The position numbers were made by a program, and so were the translations under genes. A DNA stretch of 6,113 nucleotides from JBBQKG01 sp038326655 (GTDB lineage Bacteria; Actinomycetota; Thermoleophilia; Solirubrobacterales; JBBDJG01). The stretch covers positions 1-6,113 of the forward strand of contig JBBQKG010000048.1 in assembly GCA_038326655.1 (NCBI GenBank). The letters run 5' to 3'. Every line of letters starts with the position of its first letter. Position 1 is the stretch's first letter. Below are positions 1 through 4,913 of the stretch, piece by piece. The notes beneath the pieces were generated by a model. It saw only the letters and a list, made by a program, of their open reading frames with translations, was not told where the DNA came from and searched no databases.

Positions 1-210
1 GCGCGAGAGCAGTTGCTCGACGGGGCGGTAGAGGATCGAGCAGACGAGGAAGATCGACGTCCACAGCAGGCTGATACCGCCGTACTCGCGGCTCGTCAGC
101 TCGTGCGAGGCGAGCGAGAAGTACGCCTGCGTGACGAGCGCAGTGGCGGCGATCCCGACGCCGGCGACACGGGCGCCGCGCGCGTAGGACGAGCCGCTAG
201 CTCTCGTCAA
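1..210 (-). CDS. Polysaccharide flippase (Wzx/MATE-like), N-terminal 70 residues, cut by window edge
   Basis: The frame is open from a TTG at 210 to the window edge and gives 70 residues. An in-frame TGA lies two codons upstream, and no ATG or GTG follows in frame, so TTG is the only sensible start. Residues 14-34 form a first hydrophobic helix (VAGVGIAATALV) and residues 46-61 a second (ISLLWTSIFLVCSIL), followed by YRPVEQLLSR. The 'EYGGISLLW' and 'YRPVEQLLSR' stretches resemble the start of actinobacterial oligosaccharide flippases that move lipid-linked sugar units across the inner membrane (family recalled from memory, not searched). The start overlaps the methyltransferase end by 14 nt, so it is probably the fourth cistron of the glycan operon and translationally coupled. 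An AAGG sits directly against the start, too close for a normal Shine-Dalgarno site. The rest of the gene, normally about 12 helices, lies outside the window. Confidence 0.75.
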   Translation of the reverse strand, partial: MTRASGSSYARGARVAGVGIAATALVTQAYFSLASHELTSREYGGISLLWTSIFLVCSILYRPVEQLLSR

Positions 211-889
211 CCTTCACTAGCAGCATGGTCCAGGGGAACGGCGAGCGGATCTCGTCCACGGCGCCGTAGTGAGTGAGCAGCGACTTGAAGCTCACCTTCG
301 ACCAGTGGTTCACGTGGCCGGGCGTGTTCCCGAAGGATTTCCAGTACGCGCCGCGGGCCATGTTCACCATCCGCCAGATCGGCTCGCGCGGCACCGACAC
401 GAGCAGGTAGCGCTCGGCCACGCGCGCCATCTCGTGCAGCGTCTGCTCCGGCTCGGGAACGTGCTCGAGCACCTCGATCGCGGTGGCCATGTCGAACTCC
501 TCGTCCTGGAATGAGAGGCGGGTGGCCTCCTCGGCGCGGTACTCGAGGTTCGCTCGAGTGCGCTTGTCCCACTCGGTGCGCAACTTCGGGTCGTCGAGGT
601 CGATGCCCACGATGCGGCCTGTTTCGAGCCGCTCAGCCCACTCGTGGGTGAGCACGCCCTCGCCGCAGCCCACGTCGAGCACGCTGCGCGGCTGTGCGAT
701 CCCCCACAACTCGTCGAGCGACCGGTGGAAGCCGGCCATGAGCTTCTTGACGACCGGGTTCTCCGAGCCGTACTTGTCGTACGTGTTGCCGGTCGGGACC
801 TGCCCGGTGTCGGCGGTGACTGTCGCAGCGCCCCCGGCTTCGGGGCTCGGCGGCAGGCCGGAATGCGGGCGATGCGACGGGTTGGTCAA
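197..889 (-). CDS. Class I SAM-dependent methyltransferase (230 aa), glycan cluster
   Basis: This enzyme should transfer a methyl group from S-adenosylmethionine; its acceptor, perhaps a sugar or lipid intermediate of the neighbouring glycan pathway, cannot be told from sequence. Motif I is VLDVGCGEG at residues 70-78, the acidic end of beta-2 is VGIDLDD (94-100), and motif IV/post-motif is 'ATAIEVLEHVPEP' (135-147), typical of UbiE/UbiG-like (Methyltransf_11/12) folds. A C-terminal 'PGHVNHWSKVSFKSLL' (190-205) is a capping or substrate region. I chose the TTG at 889 as start: it overlaps the glycosyltransferase stop as TTGA and has a GAGG about 10 nt upstream. The open frame continues upstream to 1315, but that part is a shadow of the glycosyltransferase gene and has no methyltransferase character. 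Residues 1-33 are Pro/Gly-rich and probably disordered. Confidence 0.88.
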   Translation of the reverse strand: MTNPSHRPHSGLPPSPEAGGAATVTADTGQVPTGNTYDKYGSENPVVKKLMAGFHRSLDELWGIAQPRSVLDVGCGEGVLTHEWAERLETGRIVGIDLDDPKLRTEWDKRTRANLEYRAEEATRLSFQDEEFDMATAIEVLEHVPEPEQTLHEMARVAERYLLVSVPREPIWRMVNMARGAYWKSFGNTPGHVNHWSKVSFKSLLTHYGAVDEIRSPFPWTMLLVKVDES

Positions 890-1947
890 AGCTTGAGCGC
901 CTCGCGGTCCTCGGTCTTGCCGGTGGCGGGGGCCGCGTCGGCGCCGGTCGTGCGGCGCCGGTCGCTGTCGGCGGAAGCGGGCTCGTAGTGAGAGGGCTCC
1001 ACGCCGAGCTGGAGCTCGACGCGGCGCACCCGCTCGAGCGTGCGCTGCTGGAGCACGCGGTTCGCGGCGAGGATGTCGCCCACCACACCGAGCGCGGCGA
1101 GCTGCACGGCTGCGATGAACAGCACGGCGCCGAGGATCAGCGACTGCACGTGGCCCTTGCCCTCGCCGGCGACGATGTAGAAGTAGGCGAAGCGGCCCCA
1201 GATCACGAGCGAGACCAGGCCGACGATCCCGGCCGCCGCCATGAACACCCGCAGCGGCTCGTAGGTCGAGTACACACGGAAGATCGACACGCCGTTGCGG
1301 CGCACGTAGGACCACATCGACGGGAACAGGCGCGACTCGCGCGTCTTCGGGTTCGTCCGGATCGGGACGTGGTCCACGGCCACGAGGTTCTTACCGGCCT
1401 GGATGATCGTCTCGAGCGTGTAGGTGAAGCGCGACACCACCTGAAGCTGGATGGCGGCCTCGCGGTTGTACGCGCGGAAGCCCGACGTGGTGTCCGGCAC
1501 GTTGGTCTCGCTCGCGCGCCTTACGATTGCCGAGCCGAACTTCTGAAGCCTGACCTTGAGGCGGCTGAAGTGCTCGATGCCCGCGACCTCGCGGTCGCCG
1601 ACGACCATGTCCGCGTCGCCCCTGAGAATCGGTGCGAGCAGCTTCGGGATGTCGCGGCCGTCGTACTGGTTGTCGGCGTCGGTGTTCACGATCAGGTCGG
1701 CGCCGAGCTTCAGGCACGCGTCGAGGCCGGCCTGGAAGCCCGCCGCGAGACCCTTGTTGTTCGTGAGCCGCACGACGTGGTCGACGCCGTGCTCCCTGGC
1801 AACCTCGATCGTGCGGTCGGTCGAGCCGTCGTCGATGATCAGCCACTCGATCGTGTCGATGCCGTCGAGGCGGCGCGGGAGGTCGGCGAGCGTCGCGGGG
1901 AGCTGCTCCTCCTCGTTGAAGCAGGGGATCTGGATGATGAGCTTCAC
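886..1947 (-). CDS. Family 2 glycosyltransferase with two C-terminal membrane helices (dolichyl-phosphate-sugar synthase type)
   Basis: This is a GT-A fold, inverting GT2 enzyme of 353 aa, expected to move a nucleotide-activated sugar onto a polyprenyl phosphate at the cytoplasmic face of the membrane. Nucleotide-binding motifs are IPCFNEEEQLP (7-17) and WLIIDDGSTDRT (35-46). The metal-binding DXD-type motif is NTDADNQYDGRDI (88-100), followed by DMVVGDRE (113-120) and the acceptor-site region SGFRAYNREAA (155-165). Two hydrophobic segments at about 233-259 and 268-293 are the membrane anchor seen in DPM1/GtrB-like enzymes. Residues 316-353 are a polar, probably disordered tail. The GTG start at 1947 overlaps the upstream gene's stop as GTGA; I see no clear Shine-Dalgarno site, so translation is probably coupled. 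The sugar donor and acceptor cannot be specified. Confidence 0.93.
   Translation of the reverse strand: MKLIIQIPCFNEEEQLPATLADLPRRLDGIDTIEWLIIDDGSTDRTIEVAREHGVDHVVRLTNNKGLAAGFQAGLDACLKLGADLIVNTDADNQYDGRDIPKLLAPILRGDADMVVGDREVAGIEHFSRLKVRLQKFGSAIVRRASETNVPDTTSGFRAYNREAAIQLQVVSRFTYTLETIIQAGKNLVAVDHVPIRTNPKTRESRLFPSMWSYVRRNGVSIFRVYSTYEPLRVFMAAAGIVGLVSLVIWGRFAYFYIVAGEGKGHVQSLILGAVLFIAAVQLAALGVVGDILAANRVLQQRTLERVRRVELQLGVEPSHYEPASADSDRRRTTGADAAPATGKTEDREALKL
900..903 (-). promoter_or_regulatory. Shine-Dalgarno GAGG deciding the methyltransferase TTG start
   Basis: GAGG on the minus strand lies 10 nt before the TTG at 889, inside the last codons of the glycosyltransferase gene. It supports the short methyltransferase over the long frame that opens at 1315. 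Confidence 0.45.
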
Positions 1948-2225
1948 GGGTTGTCGGCTGTGAGCTTAGGGGGCAGACCGGGCTCCAGCACGTCCTTGAT
2001 GTAGCTCTCGCGGACTTGCGCAGGCTGCCGCAGCATCCAGATCTCGGCGAGCCTTTCATCGCCGCCTCTGTCGAGGACCTCTTCGACGTAGCTCTGGCGG
2101 GTTGCGGGTGGCTGGCGGAGCATCCACCGCTCGACGGGGTCCTTGGCCTGGGTCGCGGCCATGCGGCGCACGAAGGCGGGCGCCCTGAGGACGTGGCGGG
2201 CGAGTCGGTGAGGGGGCGGTGGCAT
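1944..2225 (-). CDS. Small protein of unknown function with duplicated WMLRQP...RxSY...VL motif
   Basis: I do not recognise a named family. The 93-aa product has a basic N-terminus (HRLARHVLRAPAFVRRMA, 6-23) and then two copies of a 24-residue unit, at residues 31-54 and 60-83. Both share W-M-L-R-Q-P-x3-R-x-S-Y-[VI]-x2-[VE-KD]-V-L-x2-G with a 29-residue period. Each unit looks amphipathic and helical; the protein has no signal peptide or membrane helix. The ATG at 2225 is the only upstream start; the ribosome site is weak (GAG, 6 nt away). Its stop overlaps the glycosyltransferase start as GTGA, so it is the first visible cistron of the glycan operon. A partner or membrane-docking role for the glycosyltransferase is possible but is only inferred from this coupling. 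An internal ATG at codon 22 is an alternative start that keeps both repeats. Confidence 0.72.
   Translation of the reverse strand: MPPPPHRLARHVLRAPAFVRRMAATQAKDPVERWMLRQPPATRQSYVEEVLDRGGDERLAEIWMLRQPAQVRESYIKDVLEPGLPPKLTADNP
1977..2135 (-). repeat. Intragenic duplication, two units with 87-bp period
   Basis: Two 72-bp units (2064-2135 and 1977-2048 on the minus strand) encode the duplicated motif of the small protein. The amino-acid match (WMLRQP, R, SY, VL, G) is stronger than the DNA match: synonymous codons differ, for example CTC CGC versus CTG CGG for Leu-Arg. This points to an old duplication kept under protein-level selection rather than a fresh one. Confidence 0.7.
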
Positions 2226-2277
2226 GGCGGTCTCGGTGGCTGTGTGGCGGGCGCCTAGTTCTATCGTTGCCGCGCTG
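2226..2277. promoter_or_regulatory. Divergent promoter region between glycan operon and lipoprotein gene
   Basis: The 52-bp gap separates two outward-facing genes and should hold at least one promoter each way, unless the minus-strand operon starts elsewhere. On the plus strand TATCGT at 2262-2267 fits a TANNNT -10 hexamer and lies 10 nt before the lipoprotein ATG, which would give a leaderless or nearly leaderless mRNA. No convincing -35 or minus-strand -10 is visible. This is inferred from layout and one hexamer only. Confidence 0.3.
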
Positions 2278-2697
2278 ATGGGCCGGATAACCGTTCTGTG
2301 TCTGATGGCCGCTCTGTTCGCGGTGGCTGTCGTCGGCTGCGGTCAGAGTGCTTCCGAGAAGCGCTCCATCGCGAAGGCGATCTCCGTTACCAAGCGCTTC
2401 TCCGAGTCGTCCGGTCCCGCCGCGTGCGGGTTGTTGACGAACCACGCGGTCCGGGCGCTGTACGGGAAGTTCGACACGCCGGCGCCGCTGTCGCGGTCCC
2501 TGTGCCGGCGCGCGGCCTCGCAGTTCCGCGGCGAGCCGGTGACGATCACGCGCTCCGAGGTGTTCGACGCGCACACGATCAAGATCAACGCCCTGGACCA
2601 GGACAAGAAGTTCAGCTACCAGGTGAACCTGCGCAAGGGGAAGCACGGGCGCTGGCGGATCGACCTGGTCTCGCAGGCGCGCGTGACGCCGGGGTAG
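2278..2697 (+). CDS. Small secreted lipoprotein, function unknown (139 aa)
   Basis: The ATG at 2278 gives a short n-region (MGR), a hydrophobic core (ITVLCLMAALFAVAV, 4-18) and a lipobox VVG-C with the acylated cysteine at position 21, so the product is probably anchored outside the membrane by signal peptidase II processing. The open frame extends upstream to 2224, but that would bury the signal peptide, so I prefer 2278. After the cysteine comes a Lys/Arg-rich helix (SASEKRSIAKAISVTKRFSES), then 'PAACGLLTNHAVRALYG' (47-63), a paired Cys76, and beta-rich ends finishing with 'GRWRIDLVSQARV'. This pattern recalls small NTF2-like/lumazine-binding-like extracytoplasmic domains, a tentative fold guess. 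Cys50 and Cys76 could form a disulfide. The gene stands alone, divergent from the glycan operon and convergent with the SHOCT gene. No Shine-Dalgarno site is visible. Confidence 0.75.
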   Translation: MGRITVLCLMAALFAVAVVGCGQSASEKRSIAKAISVTKRFSESSGPAACGLLTNHAVRALYGKFDTPAPLSRSLCRRAASQFRGEPVTITRSEVFDAHTIKINALDQDKKFSYQVNLRKGKHGRWRIDLVSQARVTPG

Positions 2698-2714
2698 TTC
2701 CCCGGGCGTTTGTC

Positions 2715-2756
2715 CCGGACGGGCTTGCGGTCGGCCTGGTCGAGTGACCCGTCCGG
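2715..2756. terminator. Inverted repeat between convergent genes, possible bidirectional terminator
   Basis: CCGGACGGG (2715-2723) and CCCGTCCGG (2748-2756) are perfect 9-bp inverted copies separated by 24 nt. They lie in the 64-bp gap between the ends of the lipoprotein gene and the SHOCT gene. A competing smaller hairpin (CCGGG 2702-2706 with CCCGG 2714-2718) overlaps the left arm. There is no U-tract, so it is not a classic intrinsic terminator, though GC-rich hairpins without U-tracts occur in actinobacteria. Confidence 0.4.
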
Positions 2757-2761
2757 ACCTG

Positions 2762-3124
2762 TCAGCTTCCTGGCGTGCCAAGGCGCCTCGCCTCGGCCTT
2801 CAGCTCCTCGGCGGTGATCTCGCCGTCGTCGTAGCGCTTCTTTAGCCGTGCCAGCATCGCAGGGAGCTCTTCGCCGCTGCCCCCGGCCGCCGCTGCCGCC
2901 GCGGGGTCCACCGCCTCGCGACTCCGCTTGAGCTTGTCCAAGAACGCTTCGCCCTCCGCGCGCTGGTCCGGCCCGAACGTGACAGGCGCCAGCGTGATCC
3001 GTGTGGTCTTGATCATCACGAGCAGGTTGCCGAGCGTCGCGTGTCCGGCATCGCCCTCGCGGAGCTCGATCGAGCGGATGGCGGCGAGGGGCGCAAGCTT
3101 GGGCTCGCTGCCGGGCTTTATCAC
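2762..3124 (-). CDS. SHOCT-domain protein (120 aa)
   Basis: Residues 89-115 (AMLARLKKRYDDGEITAEE onward) match the SHOCT short C-terminal helical pair, with the usual 'L..L...G.IT.EE' signature; SHOCT tails often mediate oligomerisation, but no specific role can be assigned. Residues 1-68 look like the back half of a bacterial PH-like beta domain (IRSIELREG, then ITLAPVTFGPDQRAEGEAF). A run of six alanines and a GGSG form a flexible linker (about 75-85). The GTG at 3124 is the first start after an in-frame TGA and overlaps the upstream gene's natural stop as GTGA; no Shine-Dalgarno site is visible, so it should depend on translation of that gene. Because that gene now has a premature TAG, this protein may be poorly made. 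It is convergent with the lipoprotein gene. Confidence 0.78.
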   Translation of the reverse strand: MIKPGSEPKLAPLAAIRSIELREGDAGHATLGNLLVMIKTTRITLAPVTFGPDQRAEGEAFLDKLKRSREAVDPAAAAAAGGSGEELPAMLARLKKRYDDGEITAEELKAEARRLGTPGS

Positions 3125-3492
3125 CGCGATGTGAAGTCGATCTCGCGTGGCGGCGCTGCCGGCTCGTACGACTCCGGCGAAACAACCGCCGCCGACCAGT
3201 CAATCGCCACAGCCTCCGGGTGATCCGGGTCGACCTTGACGCCCACCACGCTGCCCGGCTGTGCCCGTACCAGGGCGAGCTGCGGCACATATTGGCGGTG
3301 TTTGACCTCCTAATGGGCGCGTCCCGGGATGGTCACCTCGAGGGTGAACGTGACCACTGGATCCTTGGCGACACCGGAATACATGGCGCCCTGCTTCGCG
3401 TGGGTGATCTTCGCCGAGCCCGCCACCCCCGACTTGAGGAGGTGCCCCCACGGTTCGCCGACGAGCTCGCGCGCCCTGTTGAACAACCCCAT
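3121..3492 (-). pseudogene. Conserved small protein interrupted by in-frame TAG at codon 61
   Basis: The gene begins at ATG 3492 behind a good GGAGG site. Codons 1-60 (MGLFNRARELVGEPWGHLLK at the start, VVTFTLEVTIPGRAH at the end) are followed by TAG at 3312-3310. The same frame then continues with EVKHRQYVPQLALVRAQPG, GVKVDPDHPEAVAIDW and a natural TGA at 3123-3121. The full 123-residue sense product resembles small actinobacterial proteins recalled as having a 'PYEV...VP...L..G...V.VDP..P....IDW' core, in which the stopped position is usually Tyr. A single TAC or TAT to TAG change explains it, with no frameshift. Function of the family is unknown to me. Either it is a recent nonsense pseudogene, a base-call error, or (least likely) readthrough. 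The downstream SHOCT gene overlaps its natural stop. Confidence 0.72.
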
Positions 3493-3602
3493 CAGCCGCC
3501 TCCGTTCGCCGCCCTCCGAGCCCCCCTAACTCACGCGCTCGACCGCTGCATGAACCGGCCTCGGCAATTGCTATCTGTGGGCTGCAGGTAGAGACTCACG
3601 TG
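3493..3602. promoter_or_regulatory. Divergent intergenic region with presumed promoters for both flanking genes
   Basis: These 110 bp separate the minus-strand interrupted gene from the plus-strand hydrolase gene, so promoters for both are expected here by layout. The least GC-rich part (CAATTGCTATC near 3564-3575) is the likeliest promoter core. I could not match convincing -35/-10 pairs at a good spacing on either strand. No gene is seen here. Confidence 0.35.
3499..3503 (-). promoter_or_regulatory. Strong Shine-Dalgarno site GGAGG for the amber-interrupted gene
   Basis: GGAGG on the minus strand sits 6 nt before the ATG at 3492. It is the best ribosome-binding site in the window and fixes the start of the interrupted gene, which suggests that the gene was recently functional. 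Confidence 0.6.
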
Positions 3603-4838
3603 ATGCAGGGGAGAAAACCGTTCCTGGCGCTTGTTGCGGCGATCGTGTTCAGCGGTTTGGTCCCGGGCGACTCGCCGGCGGCCGCGCACCACCGCCCGTC
3701 GCGCCCCGATCTCAGCGTCTCGGGCGGCTCGGTGCACGTCTCCGGCAAGCAGCTGTCGGGCTCCTTCGTCGTCCACGACACGGGCCGATCCGTCGGCAAG
3801 TCCTCCGCCGTGCTGGTTGTTCGCGTCGCCAAAAAGCGCCGCATGCTCGCGCACTTCGCGCTGCCCGCCCTCGAGAAGGCCACGTCGCACCGGGTGAAGG
3901 TCGGGGGCGACCTGCCGCCGGACCTCCCGGTCGGCACGCACGCCATCCGGGCCTGCGCGGACAGCGGCGCGAGCATCCGCGAGCACTCGGAGGCAAACAA
4001 CTGCCTGACCGTGGGGACGGTCACGGTCACCGCACCGCCCGGCGACATGGGGGCCGGCGGGGACACGCAGACACCGCCGCCCCACCCGCCGCCACCACCA
4101 CCGCCGCCGCCGCCGCCCTCGACCGTCCCGACTGATCCCGTGTCCTACACCCCGGACACGGTCTTCACACTCGAGAGCTCGCTCACGACGTACTGGGTCG
4201 ATGTCCCGGCCGGTTATGACAGCTCGGACGCGACTGCGACCAGGCTCCTGGTGTGGCTGCACGGCTGCGGAGGTCAGGCGTCAGGCGACATCTATTCGGT
4301 GTCCCCGGGAGGAGCGCGCAACTACATCTCGATCGCGGTGGGCGGTCGCGAAGGCGGCTGCTGGGACGTCAACGCCGACACGCCGATGGTGCTGGCCGCG
4401 ATCGCCGACATCAAGACGCACTTCAACATCGACCCCCGGCGGGTCGTCCTGGGGGGCTATTCCTCGGGTGGCGATCTCGGCTACCGCACCGCGTTCTACA
4501 ACGCGAAGTCGTTCGCCGGGGTGCTGGTCGAGAACTCCTCGCCGTTCCGGGACACGGGGTCGTCCCAGTCGGCCTCGCTGGCGGCCGCCGCCTGGAAGTT
4601 CAACGTCGTCCACCTCGCACATCTGCAGGACTCGACGTACCCGATCGCGGGCGTCCGCAACGAGACGACCGCCATGAGCGCCGCCGGGTTCCCGATGCAC
4701 CGCATCGAGGTCGACGGCGGGCACTACGACAGTGCGGGAGATGTCGAGAACGGGCACCCCGTCCCCGGCACGGAGGCCGACCTGCGGACGTACCTGCTCC
4801 CCTACATGACCGAGGACTGGCTCGCGCCTGCGGGCTGA
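3603..4838 (+). CDS. Secreted CARDB-like + polyproline + esterase/PHB-depolymerase-like alpha/beta hydrolase
   Basis: The 411-aa product starts at ATG 3603 (a GTG one codon upstream is possible; the ribosome site is weak either way). Residues 1-28 form a Sec signal peptide (KPFLALVAAIVFSGLV, then a SPAAAHH cleavage region). Residues 35-134 look like a CARDB beta-sandwich: PDLSVSG start, LPVGTHAIRACAD (108-120), 'E.SEANNC' end; Cys118 and Cys134 may pair. A polyproline linker follows (158-172). Residues 185-410 are an alpha/beta hydrolase: oxyanion-side LLVWLHGCGG (215-224), nucleophile elbow GYSSG with Ser287, probable acid Asp343 (HLQDSTYP) and His374 (DGGHYDS), plus a possible Cys222-Cys253 disulfide. 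This resembles PHB depolymerase/feruloyl esterase-type secreted esterases that cut polymer esters outside the cell; the substrate is unknown. CARDB may bind a surface or glycan. It is a single gene, divergent upstream and convergent downstream. Confidence 0.85.
   Translation: MQGRKPFLALVAAIVFSGLVPGDSPAAAHHRPSRPDLSVSGGSVHVSGKQLSGSFVVHDTGRSVGKSSAVLVVRVAKKRRMLAHFALPALEKATSHRVKVGGDLPPDLPVGTHAIRACADSGASIREHSEANNCLTVGTVTVTAPPGDMGAGGDTQTPPPHPPPPPPPPPPPSTVPTDPVSYTPDTVFTLESSLTTYWVDVPAGYDSSDATATRLLVWLHGCGGQASGDIYSVSPGGARNYISIAVGGREGGCWDVNADTPMVLAAIADIKTHFNIDPRRVVLGGYSSGGDLGYRTAFYNAKSFAGVLVENSSPFRDTGSSQSASLAAAAWKFNVVHLAHLQDSTYPIAGVRNETTAMSAAGFPMHRIEVDGGHYDSAGDVENGHPVPGTEADLRTYLLPYMTEDWLAPAG
4074..4118 (+). 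repeat. CCG/CCA triplet run encoding the polyproline linker
   Basis: Fifteen codons read Pro3-His-Pro11, using CCG, CCA and CCC, so the DNA is a low-complexity CCN tract. It encodes the stiff spacer between the CARDB-like and hydrolase domains. Such tracts can change length by slippage, but only in steps that keep frame here. Confidence 0.85.
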
Positions 4839-4869
4839 GTGTTGCCGCCGAGGGCTCCCGCCGTACCTG

Positions 4870-4881
4870 TTTCGCGCGAAA
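4870..4881. promoter_or_regulatory. Perfect 12-bp palindrome TTTCGCGCGAAA in convergent gap
   Basis: This palindrome lies in the 75-bp gap between the convergent hydrolase and helical-protein genes. With flanks it matches 12 of 16 positions of the ParB parS consensus, differing inside the central CACGTG (CGCGCG here). A second perfect palindrome, GCCGGGCCCGGC, follows at 4886-4897. Neither has a loop or U-tract. It could be a protein-binding site or chance. Confidence 0.25.
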
Positions 4882-4913
4882 TCCAGCCGGGCCCGGCGCG
4901 CTGTCGCTGCGGC

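Noticed and set aside
890..1315. Long N-terminal extension of the methyltransferase frame (372 aa in total)
   Set aside because: It overlaps the GT2 coding region, is Arg/Pro-rich shadow sequence without domain character, and the TTG at 889 has stop-start coupling and a GAGG site.
988..2004. 338-codon open frame on the plus strand
   Set aside because: It is the antisense of the glycosyltransferase, rich in His/Arg/Glu/Val with no recognisable motif; the minus-strand frame carries clear GT2 motifs.
2056..2781. 241-codon minus-strand frame antisense to the lipoprotein gene
   Set aside because: Composition is typical of a GC-rich shadow, and the plus strand has a signal peptide and lipobox.
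2616..3290. 224-codon minus-strand frame beginning at an ATG downstream of the AGGAGG made by the premature stop
   Set aside because: The ATG is out of frame with the interrupted gene and the product is an Arg/Ser-rich shadow of the interrupted and SHOCT genes.
3310..3312. Pyrrolysine or other amber recoding at the internal TAG
   Set aside because: The protein is not a methylamine methyltransferase, no downstream recoding element is apparent, and TAG ends several neighbouring genes as a normal stop.
3596..3603. TCACGTGA palindrome at the hydrolase start, reminiscent of the parS core
   Set aside because: Only the 8-bp core matches and the flanking TTT/AAA arms are absent; such an 8-mer is expected by chance in GC-rich DNA.
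4074..4118. Triplet tract as a phase-variation switch
   Set aside because: The repeat unit is three bases, so slippage changes linker length but does not turn the gene on or off.
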